Counted from the stretch's first letter, positions 1 through 8,695 are shown. The stretch is 64,000 nucleotides of DNA from an uncultured Kordiimonas sp. (GCA_947500295.1 CANMRM010000003.1:62001-126000), one strand, 5' to 3'. Translations and numbers: made by a program. Notes: generated from the sequence alone by a model not told the origin.

Positions 1-465
1 GCCCAACCGCTTGAATTGTTCGCGCTGCACATTGATCCAGTGATCGGCAAACTCGCGGCACTCGCGGCGAAATTCGACCGGATCAACGTCATCTTTATTT
101 TTCTTTTTCTTGCGGTACTTTTCTTCGATCTTCCATTCGATCGGCAGGCCGTGGCAATCCCAGCCCGGAATAAAAGGCGCGTCCTTGCCCTGCATCTGCT
201 GGGATTTGACAATGATGTCCTTCAGAGTTTTCTGCATGGCGTGACCAAAGTGAATGTCGCCGTTCGCATAAGGAGGCCCGTCATGCAGTACAAATTTTTC
301 CTTGCCGACGCTGTCGGAGCGCAAGGTCCGGTAAATATCTTCTTTTTGCCACTTGGCCAGAAATTCAGGTTCCCGTTTCGGCAAGCCCGCTCGCATGGGA
401 AAGTCGGTTTGCGGCAGAAATACAGTGTCTCGGTAATCGCGTTTGTCTTGGTTGTCAGCAGACAT
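1..465 (-). CDS. ileS: Isoleucyl-tRNA synthetase, N-terminal part (cut by window edge)
   Basis: Cytoplasmic class I aminoacyl-tRNA synthetase that charges tRNA-Ile. Only the first 155 codons are inside the window; the frame stays open to base 1. The product starts [14 protein letters not shown]. It contains the class I HIGH signature as HFGH at residues 72-75, preceded by the family block [11 protein letters not shown], which is diagnostic of IleS rather than ValRS or LeuRS. The KMSKS half lies outside the window. The next gene on this strand starts about 800 bases upstream of it. The ATG at 465 is the only good start near the conserved N-terminus. Confidence 0.97.
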   Translation of the reverse strand, partial: MSADNQDKRDYRDTVFLPQTDFPMRAGLPKREPEFLAKWQKEDIYRTLRSDSVGKEKFVLHDGPPYANGDIHFGHAMQKTLKDIIVKSQQMQGKDAPFIPGWDCHGLPIEWKIEEKYRKKKKNKDDVDPVEFRRECREFADHWINVQREQFKRLG

Positions 466-717
466 GGAATGTCGTCTCGTTATCTTGGGCGCCCGGTTGG
501 TTGTCGCGCCTCAGTGTGTCATCAATGAATGGAATAAGGAAACTCCCGGTCGCCTCTAGAGCGCCGGGCCAGTAATTCGTATTGGCAGGCTTGATCCTGC
601 GCACGCCCAGCGGCGCGAAAAATGTGCACACGTCAACATGGCTGCGACTTTTATCAGTGAAGCCGGAGAGTGTCGAGCCCAAACCTCACGCATTGATGCA
701 GCAGCATCCCGCGCCAC

Positions 718-1281
718 TCAGCTTTTGATGCCGAACATCGCTTTGCGTTGTTGCTCGATGCCGACAAGCTTGCTTTGTTCCTTGCGTCGCTCCGCATGGG
801 GCCAGGGTGCTTTTGCGGGTCTTCTGCGGTCAGGGCCATTGTAGGCGCTGGTTTGAACGATCGGCTTCATTTCAGCGAGTGTGCTTGTCACGGCCTTAAT
901 CAGGCTCTGGCCTGTGAGCGGCATTGCGACAATTTTGGAGGCGCCCGCATCGCGTGCCTTTAAAACAGATTCCTGATCCGGCCCATGAATGCCGAGGATG
1001 ATGGGGGAGACGGATACAGCAACACTCGTGAGGCGCAGAAAACGACAAAAGTCGTACCCACCCAGTTCCGGGAAGCGATCGTCAATAACGATCATGTTGA
1101 AGTTCATTTCCTTGAGGATCGCCAAAGCATCATAGTTGCTGTCAACGGCGATGGCGCGGCCGATGCCGTTAGAGCGCAAAATCGGCTTGAAAGCTTCTGC
1201 TGCCTGGCTGTTTGACAGAGCCAGTAATACTGACAGTTTTGAGAAAATTTCTGAAGACATAGTACTAAACGCGACCCCCAT
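718..1281 (-). CDS. CheY-like receiver protein with arginine-rich C-terminal tail
   Basis: About 187 residues: one receiver fold (roughly residues 15-135) followed by a basic tail. The phospho-acceptor aspartate is present in VIDDRFPELGG. The conserved Thr/Ser position reads LGIHG and the conserved Lys position reads VAMPL, so two of the catalytic receiver residues appear lost. The tail carries GPDRRR and then ERRK. That resembles the arginine-rich extensions of the Caulobacter Cle CheY-like proteins, which bind cyclic di-GMP (family knowledge; the assignment here is inference). There is no output DNA-binding domain. An in-frame ATG at 1260 is an alternative start (MSSEIFSK). A perfect inverted repeat lies about 45 bases upstream. 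Confidence 0.85.
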   Translation of the reverse strand: MGVAFSTMSSEIFSKLSVLLALSNSQAAEAFKPILRSNGIGRAIAVDSNYDALAILKEMNFNMIVIDDRFPELGGYDFCRFLRLTSVAVSVSPIILGIHGPDQESVLKARDAGASKIVAMPLTGQSLIKAVTSTLAEMKPIVQTSAYNGPDRRRPAKAPWPHAERRKEQSKLVGIEQQRKAMFGIKS

Positions 1282-1326
1282 CGCCTACACAGTGCACCGC
1301 CTTATTTTTCTGAAGCGATGGCCTTG

Positions 1327-1347
1327 AGAAATTTGAACCAAATTTCT
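1327..1347. promoter_or_regulatory. Inverted repeat upstream of the receiver gene
   Basis: AGAAATTTG, a 3-base spacer (AAC), then CAAATTTCT: perfect 9-base arms. It lies 46 bases upstream of the receiver gene start on the minus strand, in an AT-rich stretch. There is no following T-run in the direction away from a gene end, so an operator is more likely than a terminator. No regulator is assigned. Confidence 0.4.
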
Positions 1348-1439
1348 TTATACAGATAAACACTTAATAGAGGTTTAAGCCCTAAATCCAGCGCTTTTCA
1401 CGGCGTAGAGGGCACACAAACGATGAAAGCCCCTCCGGA

Positions 1440-2171
1440 TCAATTATCTTTCTTGGCTGCTCTGGCAAGGCGTCGCCGCCTTGACAAAAGGTTGAGTGTC
1501 TCGACACCCAGTGAAAATGCCATAGCGAAGTAGATGTAGCCTTTCGGTACATGAAAACCGAGACCTTCTGCCACCAGAAACACGCCAATCAACATGATAA
1601 AGGACAGTGCCAATATTTTGAGTGTCGGAAAACGCTGGATGATGCCGGCAATGAATCCGGAAGAAAAAATCATCACCAACATAGCAACGGTCATTGCCGC
1701 AACAATCACCTCGATCACCTTGGTGAGGCCGACCGCTGTCATCACGCTGTCAAACGAGAACACGATATCAATAAGGACGACTTGCGCCACCACAGCGGCA
1801 AACGTGCCACTGTATGTCTTCATGGTTTCCTTGTAGTCGCCGGTGACTTCATCGTGGATGCTGTTGGTGCCCTTGTAGAGCAGGAAACCACCACCAACCA
1901 GCATGAGGATGTCTTTTCCGGATAGCTGGTGCCCCAAAATTTCGAACCAGGGCTCTTGAAGGCTGATGATCCATGCGACGCCAAACAGCAGTGCAATGCG
2001 CATGACCAGTGCAAGGGTCAGCCCGAGAATGCGCGCTTTTTCCCGTTGACCATCAGGCAGGTGTTGCACCATCAGCGCGACAAACACGACGTTATCGATG
2101 CCCAGAATGATCTCGAGCGCAGCAAGCGAGAGAAAGCTGATCCATATATTGTAGTCGAGAAGAAGTTCCAT
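1440..2171 (-). CDS. TerC family integral membrane protein
   Basis: A 243-residue polytopic membrane protein of the TerC/YkoY family, linked to tellurite resistance and more generally to metal-ion (manganese) export during membrane-protein metallation. Seen: the N-terminal block LEIILGIDNVVFVALM with the conserved acidic D-N in the membrane, the second hallmark DIVFSFDSVMTAVG in the middle, about seven hydrophobic segments and a basic C-terminus. The length is normal for short TerC proteins. A GAGG ribosome binding site sits 7 bases before the ATG. It is monocistronic as far as visible. The actual ion cannot be told from sequence. Confidence 0.93.
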   Translation of the reverse strand: MELLLDYNIWISFLSLAALEIILGIDNVVFVALMVQHLPDGQREKARILGLTLALVMRIALLFGVAWIISLQEPWFEILGHQLSGKDILMLVGGGFLLYKGTNSIHDEVTGDYKETMKTYSGTFAAVVAQVVLIDIVFSFDSVMTAVGLTKVIEVIVAAMTVAMLVMIFSSGFIAGIIQRFPTLKILALSFIMLIGVFLVAEGLGFHVPKGYIYFAMAFSLGVETLNLLSRRRRLARAAKKDN

Positions 2172-2211
2172 GCGGGCCTCAGAAATAGGCTGGTCAGTTT
2201 CTAGCCACTTA

Positions 2212-3084
2212 TCACTCTGGTGGTAGAATGCCAGCGTTTATTTGTTCCTGGAGGACGGCGTCCTGTTCATTGTCTGGATACCCGGCAAGATATTTTTGCA
2301 GAATCTCCCGGTATCGGCCGCTCGTCACGAGATTCCTAAATCCTTTGTTGAAGGTATTTTTGAGTGCCTCTCCCTCTGCATTTCGAGTGAAAAGAACGTG
2401 TTGCGTATTTGCAATCCCGCTTGGAACCTGAATGCTGTACACTGGAGGCCACGGTCGCTGTTGTTCCCCCGCCTCTGCGGCTTTCAGTGCATTGAGGTAG
2501 TGAATTGCCGTCATTCTCGGCATGTAAACAATGTTGGTGCGCTCGGCTCTGATCAGCTCCATACAAAAGCGCGGATGCCCGGGAGAAACACGTTGCAGTA
2601 AACCCTGGTCGATCAAAGCGATCAGCTCGTCCGCGACTTTCCAGCCGACCGGCACGCATAATATTGGTTTTGTCCCGTCGGCGCGCGGCTCTGCCAGCTG
2701 CTCCCAGTTCTCGATATCTTCATATGTGGTGAGCAATTGATTTGAGATGCTGAATACAGGCAGGGAAAGATGGAATTCATTCTCCCTTTCTTTGCTGTAG
2801 GCCCATGAATAGGATGCTTCTATTTCGCCAATGGAAACTGCGCGATAGGATCGACGCCAGGGTACCAAAGTGTAGCTGGGCGTGATCCCGGCCCGCTCGA
2901 AGCTTTCTTTAACGATCACGCTCAACACGCCGTCGGCGGGTTGGCTGTCGCTGATGTAGGGTGGAAAATCCAGGAATGTCGCCACCGTTGGGGCAGCTGG
3001 AATCAAATTTCCCGGCGAGTGCTCAGGCTGTGCGCCAGCAGACGGACATAACAGATACAGAAAAACCAGCCACAAAACTTTCAC
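2212..3084 (-). CDS. Periplasmic solute-binding protein, family 3 type
   Basis: A 290-residue secreted protein with an N-terminal signal peptide (VLWLVFLYLLCPSAGAQ) and the two-lobe layout of family 3 extracellular solute-binding proteins, including FPPYISD near the N-terminus, where amino-acid binders usually read PPF/PPY. No ABC permease or ATPase gene is nearby, so it is an orphan. Such solo proteins in proteobacteria are often receptors or sensors rather than transport components (inference). The start is GTG at 3084, with a G-rich stretch upstream. It does not resemble the second orphan binding protein of this window (50592-51365) beyond the family fold. Confidence 0.8.
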   Translation of the reverse strand: MKVLWLVFLYLLCPSAGAQPEHSPGNLIPAAPTVATFLDFPPYISDSQPADGVLSVIVKESFERAGITPSYTLVPWRRSYRAVSIGEIEASYSWAYSKERENEFHLSLPVFSISNQLLTTYEDIENWEQLAEPRADGTKPILCVPVGWKVADELIALIDQGLLQRVSPGHPRFCMELIRAERTNIVYMPRMTAIHYLNALKAAEAGEQQRPWPPVYSIQVPSGIANTQHVLFTRNAEGEALKNTFNKGFRNLVTSGRYREILQKYLAGYPDNEQDAVLQEQINAGILPPE

Positions 3085-3187
3085 CGACGACCCCCAAAGT
3101 CAAATTGCTGGGCAGATCGTTTCGCGACCAATCATAAATTGCAAGGGAAAATCTGAGTGTAAACAACCGACGCCGACTCGTCCAAGT

Positions 3188-4216
3188 CTAGCGGGCCCGA
3201 ACATGTGGCTTCGGAAACAACTCGAGATAGCGTTGCAGCATGGGCGCTTCGAGCCGGTCCGCGCTGTTTTCCGGTTCTGCCAACACAATCTTGGCAATGC
3301 GACTGTCGGTCCTGATTTGAGCGGTCAGGGCCTCAATGCCATCAAATTTCTGCTCTTCCCGAAGGAATGCCACAAGCTGGACACGTAGATGTTTGTTGTA
3401 GAGGTCTCCCTCGAAGTCGAACAGATGTACCTCCAGCAGCACGTCCCGCTTGTCGAACGTCGGGCGCTTGCCGATATTGGCCACGCCGTTGAAGGTTTGA
3501 CCCTCGTTTTCGACACTGACGCGTACGGCATAGACGCCAAGTTTTGGTTGCAGGCTTTCACCGAGTTCGATGTTGGCGGTTGGAAAACCAATTGTGCGGC
3601 CACGCTTGTCGCCTTCACTCACACGACCATTGATGCTCCACCAGTGCCCCAGCAGGGCCGCAGCTTTGCGCGCCTCGCCGTTCTGCAAGGCTTTGCGTAC
3701 AAGGGTGGATGAATATACATCGCCCGCATAACCTTCAAGACCGACCGTCACAGGCTGAATGACGGACAGGCCAAAGCCTTCCATATCTCCCATCCAGCCA
3801 AGCACGTCAGTGCCACCGCCGCGCGCCTTGCCGAATCGGTAGTCATAGCCGACACAGACATGCAGGGCGCCGACCGCTTTTACCAGTATGTCATTGACAA
3901 AGTCCTGAGCAGCGAGGCCTGCGAGCTGTTTGTCAAACGGTAAAACTAGCAGCTGATCAACGCCAAAGGCCTCCAGCAGCTGGGCGCGTTCCCGAAAGGG
4001 TGTTAGCCGGAAAGCGGGTGCATTGGGCGCAAAAAAACTCACGGGGTGTGGCTCTGTGACGATAACCGTCAGGTTAACGCCCATGTCGCGGGCGAGGCGA
4101 CCAGCCTCGCCGATGACCACCTGATGGCCACGGTGAAAACCGTCAAAGTTGCCAAGCGCAACGACGGCACCGCGGTCTTCTTCAGTGTATTCGTCTGGAT
4201 GGCGAAATACGCGCAC
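3188..4216 (-). CDS. ribF: Bifunctional riboflavin kinase / FAD synthetase
   Basis: Cytoplasmic enzyme that phosphorylates riboflavin to FMN and adenylylates FMN to FAD. The N-terminal nucleotidyltransferase domain shows ALGNFDGFHRGHQ (HxGH motif, about residues 20-35). The C-terminal flavokinase domain begins near residue 185 and shows GRTIGFPTANIE, the ATP/flavin-binding signature. At 342 residues it is slightly longer than the usual 305-320, because of a C-terminal extension. The start is GTG at 4216 with AAGGGATG upstream. In many bacteria ribF precedes ileS; here three genes separate them. No FMN riboswitch is visible upstream. Confidence 0.96.
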   Translation of the reverse strand: MRVFRHPDEYTEEDRGAVVALGNFDGFHRGHQVVIGEAGRLARDMGVNLTVIVTEPHPVSFFAPNAPAFRLTPFRERAQLLEAFGVDQLLVLPFDKQLAGLAAQDFVNDILVKAVGALHVCVGYDYRFGKARGGGTDVLGWMGDMEGFGLSVIQPVTVGLEGYAGDVYSSTLVRKALQNGEARKAAALLGHWWSINGRVSEGDKRGRTIGFPTANIELGESLQPKLGVYAVRVSVENEGQTFNGVANIGKRPTFDKRDVLLEVHLFDFEGDLYNKHLRVQLVAFLREEQKFDGIEALTAQIRTDSRIAKIVLAEPENSADRLEAPMLQRYLELFPKPHVRAR

Positions 4217-4519
4217 CGATCAGGCATCCCTTTCTGGATGTGGCTTCTGTCAGGCGACAGAGTGCATGTTTCCGGCTGGATACACCAATCAACCTGCTTG
4301 CCTCAACACTTAATCTGTTACGACTGCGTATCAATCATTGGATATCAAGTTGTAAATACTGTATTTTCAGCTCATGAAATAATTGAATGTTAGTCACTAT
4401 TCAATTAACCAATTCTTCATTAGATCGGGTCTAGTGTCCGGTTCTGGGGGCGAGCAGACGAGGCTGATGCGAGCCTTTCTGCTGGTCTGAAGTGCAACTG
4501 ATAAGTCTGAGGTATTATT
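4217..4519. other. Divergent intergenic region between ribF and cheY
   Basis: A 303-base AT-rich gap between divergently transcribed ribF (minus) and cheY (plus). It has no credible coding frame. It contains a perfect inverted repeat at 4381-4406 and a short CTGTC/GACAG hairpin near 4247-4261. It must hold promoters for both flanking genes, but I could not pick convincing -35/-10 pairs by eye. Confidence 0.6.
4381..4406. promoter_or_regulatory. Inverted repeat upstream of cheY-cheZ
   Basis: AATTGAAT, 10 bases, ATTCAATT: perfect 8-base arms, about 115 bases before the cheY start. The spacing is compatible with one helical turn between half-site starts, as in many dimeric repressor or activator sites. 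No protein is assigned. Confidence 0.35.
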
Positions 4520-4906
4520 ATGGCCGTTGATATGGGTATGCCGATCCTGATCGTCGACGACTACAAAACAATGTTGAGAATTGTGCGCAATCTTCTCAAG
4601 CAGCTTGGTTTCAATAATGTGGATGAAGCTACAGATGGAGCACAGGCGCTCGAGAAATCTCGTGCAAAGCAATATGGGCTCATTATTTCTGACTGGAATA
4701 TGGAACCCATGACCGGATACGAATTCCTGAAGGAAGTCCGGGCCGACAACCAGCTGAAAGATACACCTTTCATCATGGTGACGGCGGAGTCGAAGACAGA
4801 CAATGTGATTGCAGCGAAAAAAGCCGGTGTAAACAACTACATTGTCAAGCCGTTCAATGCAGCGACACTGAAAACCAAACTGGTGGCTGTTGTCGGAGAG
4901 TTCTGA
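4520..4906 (+). CDS. cheY: Chemotaxis response regulator CheY
   Basis: A 128-residue single-domain receiver that, when phosphorylated, binds the flagellar switch. All receiver residues are present: the acidic pair in IVDDYKTM, phospho-acceptor Asp in IISDWNMEPMTG, Thr in FIMVTAESK, and Lys in YIVKPF. The W right after the acceptor Asp and the NMEPM block are typical of true CheY. The start codon ATG at 4520 follows GAGG at a normal distance. The stop overlaps the cheZ start (TGATG), so the two are translationally coupled. No other chemotaxis genes lie in the window. Confidence 0.95.
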   Translation: MAVDMGMPILIVDDYKTMLRIVRNLLKQLGFNNVDEATDGAQALEKSRAKQYGLIISDWNMEPMTGYEFLKEVRADNQLKDTPFIMVTAESKTDNVIAAKKAGVNNYIVKPFNAATLKTKLVAVVGEF

Positions 4907-5901
4907 TGGTTGATAGCGGTCTTTCCAAACAGATCGAACTTCTGGTCGACAATCTGCGCAAGCAGAACACAGCATCGATGTCACTGACTGAGGTGGCGTC
5001 TGTGACCGAGGTGCTGATAGGCACCATGAATGTGTTTTACAAGTCGATCGATACGTCGATCTACCGGGAATGCCGCGCGTTAAGCGACTATATCACCAAT
5101 GCCCGCAAGGAAATTGCATCCTTGCAGCCGGTTGACCTTGAAAGTGCCCGCATTCCTCGGGCAGGCCTGGAGCTGGACGCCATTGTTCAGCAGACGGAAG
5201 AGGCGACCAATACGATCATGGAAGCTGCCGAGGAAATCATGGGGGCCGATACATCGAACCCCGAAGCCTATCAGGCGACCACTCAGGACGCCGTGATGCG
5301 CATCTTCGAGGCGTGTTCTTTTCAGGATATTACCGGACAGCGGATTTCCAAGGTGGTGCAGACTTTGTCGCACATTGAGGAACGAGTGCTTGAACTTCGA
5401 AACCTGATGGGTGTGACCGACGAAGACATTCAGGAAGCTATGGAAGGCACCGAACCGGAAGGCGACGCAGCCTTGCTTTCGGGCCCGGCTCTGGATGGTG
5501 AAGGCATAGACCAGAGCCAGGTGGACAACTTGATGGGTGGAGAAGCTGCGGCTTCAGCGCCTGCACCGGCGCCCGCACCGGCTCCAGCCCCTGCTGCGCA
5601 GCCAGCAGCAGCTCCCGCACCGGCTCCAGCACCAGCACCTGCGCCGCCACCGGCGCCCAAACCTGAAGCGCCGAAGGCCGTCAGTCCTGCGGAGCTTGAT
5701 GCCATGTTCGATGAAGATTTCGACCCGGTTGCAGAGCTTGAAGACAAAAAGCAGGCTGAAGCGGACGAGAAAAAAGCCGAAGAAGACAAGAAAAAGGCGG
5801 CTGAGGAGGCAAAACCGGCAGAAAAAGGACCTGAAAAGGAAGTTGACCTGCCGGCGGGCGAAGAAGTCAGCCAGGATGATATCGACGCTTTGTTTGGTTG
5901 A
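4906..5901 (+). CDS. cheZ: CheZ-type CheY-P phosphatase with long disordered tail
   Basis: The 331-residue partner of the preceding CheY; it dephosphorylates CheY-P. Residues 1-170 are helical. The catalytic signature CSFQDITGQ places Asp141 and Gln145 where E. coli CheZ has Asp143 and Gln147. Residues 216-252 are an Ala-Pro repeat linker, then come a Lys/Glu/Ala-rich charged stretch (280-310) and a conserved-looking end VSQDDIDALFG. That end resembles the CheY-binding N-terminal peptide of FliM. Two weaker relatives, QSQVDNLMGG (203-212) and SPAELDAMF (260-268), lie on either side of the linker. The family is usually about 210-250 residues, so the tail is an addition. Confidence 0.92.
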   Translation: MVDSGLSKQIELLVDNLRKQNTASMSLTEVASVTEVLIGTMNVFYKSIDTSIYRECRALSDYITNARKEIASLQPVDLESARIPRAGLELDAIVQQTEEATNTIMEAAEEIMGADTSNPEAYQATTQDAVMRIFEACSFQDITGQRISKVVQTLSHIEERVLELRNLMGVTDEDIQEAMEGTEPEGDAALLSGPALDGEGIDQSQVDNLMGGEAAASAPAPAPAPAPAPAAQPAAAPAPAPAPAPAPPPAPKPEAPKAVSPAELDAMFDEDFDPVAELEDKKQAEADEKKAEEDKKKAAEEAKPAEKGPEKEVDLPAGEEVSQDDIDALFG

Positions 5902-6153
5902 TCCGATTCCGTAACCATTTGTCCAATGCTTTCCGGAAAATTCAGAGACGGATGAATCCAGGTTTTTGTGCGGCAGTCCTATTTGTCGGATGAGCAGCCG
6001 GTGAACGGCACCGTCAAATAAAAATTTCCGGTCGCTCAATTCGGGCGCCCCTCTTTTCCGAAAACTCAAAAGTCTTGCTGCGTCGGTGGTGAAAACACCC
6101 CTGTCTTCGAAATAGTCAGCGTTCAGGGGCTGGGGCGGCGAGAATGTTGTTTG

Positions 6154-7065
6154 TTACCAAATCAGGCTCTTGCACATGGTTGTTGGCACCGGTTTGCCTT
6201 CTCCGAACACTTTGTGGAAGTCAGCTTTCAAAAGCTGCTGGTCCTTCAGGTGGGCAATAGCGTGCGGCCATTCTTCACGGTGAATACCACCCGCAATAAA
6301 AAGGCTGCCAAACCCTGCGGCGTTGGCGCCGGCAACATCGGTTTGCAGGCTATCTCCTACCATCAGGATCCGGTCACCAGGCGTGGCGGTATCAAGCCCG
6401 CGTTCAACCACGCAGGTTCTTAGCGATTCGGGCGTTGGTTTGCCAAACCATTCAACCGGGCCGCCCATATCGTGATAAAAGTCTGCGAGCGTGCCGGCGC
6501 AGATGAATAATTTGTCGCCCACATGCACCACCCGGTCCGGGTTTGCACACAAAAGCGGCACCTGTTTTTCGCATGCGCCGACCAGCCGGTCCCGGTGCAT
6601 TGCCACGTCCCGGTGCTCAAGCCCGGTGGCCAGAATAACCTCAGCATCATTTGGGTCACTGACTTCCTCAACCTTCAGGCCTTCGACCGTGTTTCGGTCC
6701 CCGTCTGGCCCCAGATGGTAGAGTTTTGCGCCTTCGAACCGGTCACGGACAGCGTCTCGTGCCAATCCGCCTGATGTCACGATATAGTCCGTCAGTGTCT
6801 CGGGCATGCCCATGCCCATCAGCTGATCCCGCACGTGATACCTCGGTCTCGGCGCATTTGAGAGAAACACGCTGGCAACACCGGTATCCCGCAGGCGGCT
6901 GATCGCATCCACAGCGCGATCGTTGACGGAAACGCCGTTGTGCATGACACCCCACAAATCACAGATGACCAGATCAAGCACCGGAGCAAGTTCCGCCAAT
7001 CCACCAACATGCCGCACAGCGTTCGGGCCGTCGCTTGCGACGGCAGGGTCGTTTGACACGATCAT
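6154..7065 (-). CDS. HAD-superfamily class IIA hydrolase (TIGR01459-like)
   Basis: A 303-residue cytoplasmic phosphatase-like protein of the NagD/class IIA HAD group. Seen: motif I LVICDLWGVMHNG (nucleophile and acid Asp), motif II VFLSNAPRP, and motif IV ILMVGDSLQTDVAGA near residue 240, followed by the FGSLFIAGG block. The substrate is unknown; relatives act on small sugar or nucleotide phosphates. I place the start at ATG 7065 (MIVSNDP). A longer frame would run back into the upstream gene, whose stop is 22 bases before this ATG. It is probably co-transcribed with the EAL gene. Confidence 0.88.
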   Translation of the reverse strand: MIVSNDPAVASDGPNAVRHVGGLAELAPVLDLVICDLWGVMHNGVSVNDRAVDAISRLRDTGVASVFLSNAPRPRYHVRDQLMGMGMPETLTDYIVTSGGLARDAVRDRFEGAKLYHLGPDGDRNTVEGLKVEEVSDPNDAEVILATGLEHRDVAMHRDRLVGACEKQVPLLCANPDRVVHVGDKLFICAGTLADFYHDMGGPVEWFGKPTPESLRTCVVERGLDTATPGDRILMVGDSLQTDVAGANAAGFGSLFIAGGIHREEWPHAIAHLKDQQLLKADFHKVFGEGKPVPTTMCKSLIW

Positions 7066-7087
7066 GGAACTGTTTGCGCTCTCTGTT

Positions 7088-8695
7088 TTAGAGGTCGGTG
7101 TCGATTTCTTCCGCCGACAGGGGTTCACCAAAGAGGTACCCTTGAGCGAGCTCAATCTGATTGTCAAGCGCCTCGATTACCATCTCTTCGCCTTCGATCT
7201 TGCTGGCGATAAGTTGCATGCCGCGGCGGCGCAGGTAACTTTTCTGTTCCTCAATCTCGCCGGGCTCGGGGTGCATTTCCAGAATGTCTGTAAGGTCGGC
7301 CTTGATATATTTGAAATTGCGTTTTTCCAGTTCGGCAAAATCCTGATCAAAATCGTTGACCATATCCATCGAGAAGGCAAAGCCCTTGCGACCCAGTGTA
7401 TTCAGGCGGTCAACAGCTTCGTCCTCAAGGGTTAAATAATCTTCCTGAGAAATTTCGAACACCATGCGTTCGGCAAACTCCACGTTCGATGCCATGAAGT
7501 CGATGAACTGCGGCAGGAATTCTTTGTCTGCGATTGAGTAGCGCGACATGTTCAGGAAAAAACGTACATCCGGACGCCGCCTGCCCAGTTTGCGCACCAG
7601 CTGGATGAGCCTGAACAGCAACAGATTGTCGATCGTGCCAATCAAGCCGCGGGTTTCCGCGACTTTCATATATTGGCGTGGCAAAACCACCCGGCCTTCC
7701 TCGTCCCGCACACGCGAGAAGCACTCGAAATGCGCGGTTTTGCGGGCAGGCAGCGAAACGATAGGCTGCAGATACAAGTCAACCCGGTTTTCCGACAAGG
7801 AATTCTTGATAACCGACAGCAGCTGGTCTTCGCGTTTGATCAGCCGGATTGGCGCTCTTTTCTTGACCGCTGCGGCACGGCGCTGCGCATGTGTCTGCAA
7901 GCGCTGGGGCTGAGTGCCGGGTTTCGGTTCTGCTTTCGCAGTTGGTTTTGCCGGAACTTGTTTTGCCGGACCTTGTTTTGCCGGACCTTGTTTTGCCAGA
8001 GCGGGTGGCGGCATTTCCGCTTCAGGCGGCTCTTGCCCTATCTCTGTTACGGTTTCTTCGGCCTTTTTCTTGTCGGGTTGCTGCGTGTCAGCGTCATCCT
8101 CTGACGGATCGTCTGTAACCTTAAGCTCTTCTTCGCGCTCTGCTTCGTCGAGGGCTCTGGCAATATCTTCCTCGCTTGCCATGTCGTTTTCGTCCTCATC
8201 AACGATAACAAGTGCAGCTTCCTCTGGTGCAAGTCCCAGCTCTTCAATCTCTTCGGCGGTCATTTGCTCGCCGTCGTCGGCTGCCGCTGCGCTCGGCTTG
8301 GCGCTTTTTGCCGGGGTTTTCTTGCCTTTCGACTCTTTCTGCATCACCTGGATCAGGAACTCCTGCAGCATCTTCAATTCGGAAACGAGCTTTTTGTCTT
8401 TGGCATCACCCTTCTCGTTCTGCTCCTCAACCGCCTCCTGCAGTCCTTCAACGTCCTTGCGCAGTTTCAGCGCCAGTTTCTCAATCTCTTCAATGCGATG
8501 CATATCGATCGGATCGATTTCGTCACCACTTTGGCTGAAAAACGAGAGCTGCACCTGCCAGGCCCCAATGAAGACAAGCACACCAATAATTTGCGCAGTT
8601 GCGGCTGTCACGCCAAGGAATGGCAGCAGGACGGCCGCCGCTACGCCAAAAACGGCATAGGAGAGGAGCAGCAGAAGCTGGGTCACCTTGTTCAT
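7088..8695 (-). CDS. TipF-like membrane protein with degenerate EAL domain
   Basis: About 535 residues: two N-terminal transmembrane segments, a coiled coil, a long acidic and Pro/Ala/Lys-rich linker that includes a PAKQG-type triplet repeat, and a C-terminal EAL domain. The EAL motif itself reads HFECFSR, and the usual DDFGTG metal loop reads NDFDQDF, so phosphodiesterase activity is unlikely. The domain may instead bind cyclic di-GMP. This architecture matches Caulobacter TipF, which marks the site of flagellum assembly (family knowledge; the identity is inferred). The start is ATG 8695 with AAGGAA upstream. Confidence 0.85.
   Translation of the reverse strand: MNKVTQLLLLLSYAVFGVAAAVLLPFLGVTAATAQIIGVLVFIGAWQVQLSFFSQSGDEIDPIDMHRIEEIEKLALKLRKDVEGLQEAVEEQNEKGDAKDKKLVSELKMLQEFLIQVMQKESKGKKTPAKSAKPSAAAADDGEQMTAEEIEELGLAPEEAALVIVDEDENDMASEEDIARALDEAEREEELKVTDDPSEDDADTQQPDKKKAEETVTEIGQEPPEAEMPPPALAKQGPAKQGPAKQVPAKPTAKAEPKPGTQPQRLQTHAQRRAAAVKKRAPIRLIKREDQLLSVIKNSLSENRVDLYLQPIVSLPARKTAHFECFSRVRDEEGRVVLPRQYMKVAETRGLIGTIDNLLLFRLIQLVRKLGRRRPDVRFFLNMSRYSIADKEFLPQFIDFMASNVEFAERMVFEISQEDYLTLEDEAVDRLNTLGRKGFAFSMDMVNDFDQDFAELEKRNFKYIKADLTDILEMHPEPGEIEEQKSYLRRRGMQLIASKIEGEEMVIEALDNQIELAQGYLFGEPLSAEEIDTDL

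Noticed and set aside
466-682. Minus-strand frame between ileS and the receiver gene
   Set aside because: No ribosome binding site, overlaps the ileS start, no family.
5554-5690. GC-rich repeat in cheZ as a possible tandem-repeat element
   Set aside because: It simply encodes the Ala-Pro linker; no evidence for independent repeat or phase variation.
7917-8010. Short direct repeats inside the EAL gene as a mobile-element trace
   Set aside because: They encode a PAKQGPAKQ-type linker repeat; no target-site duplication or transposase.
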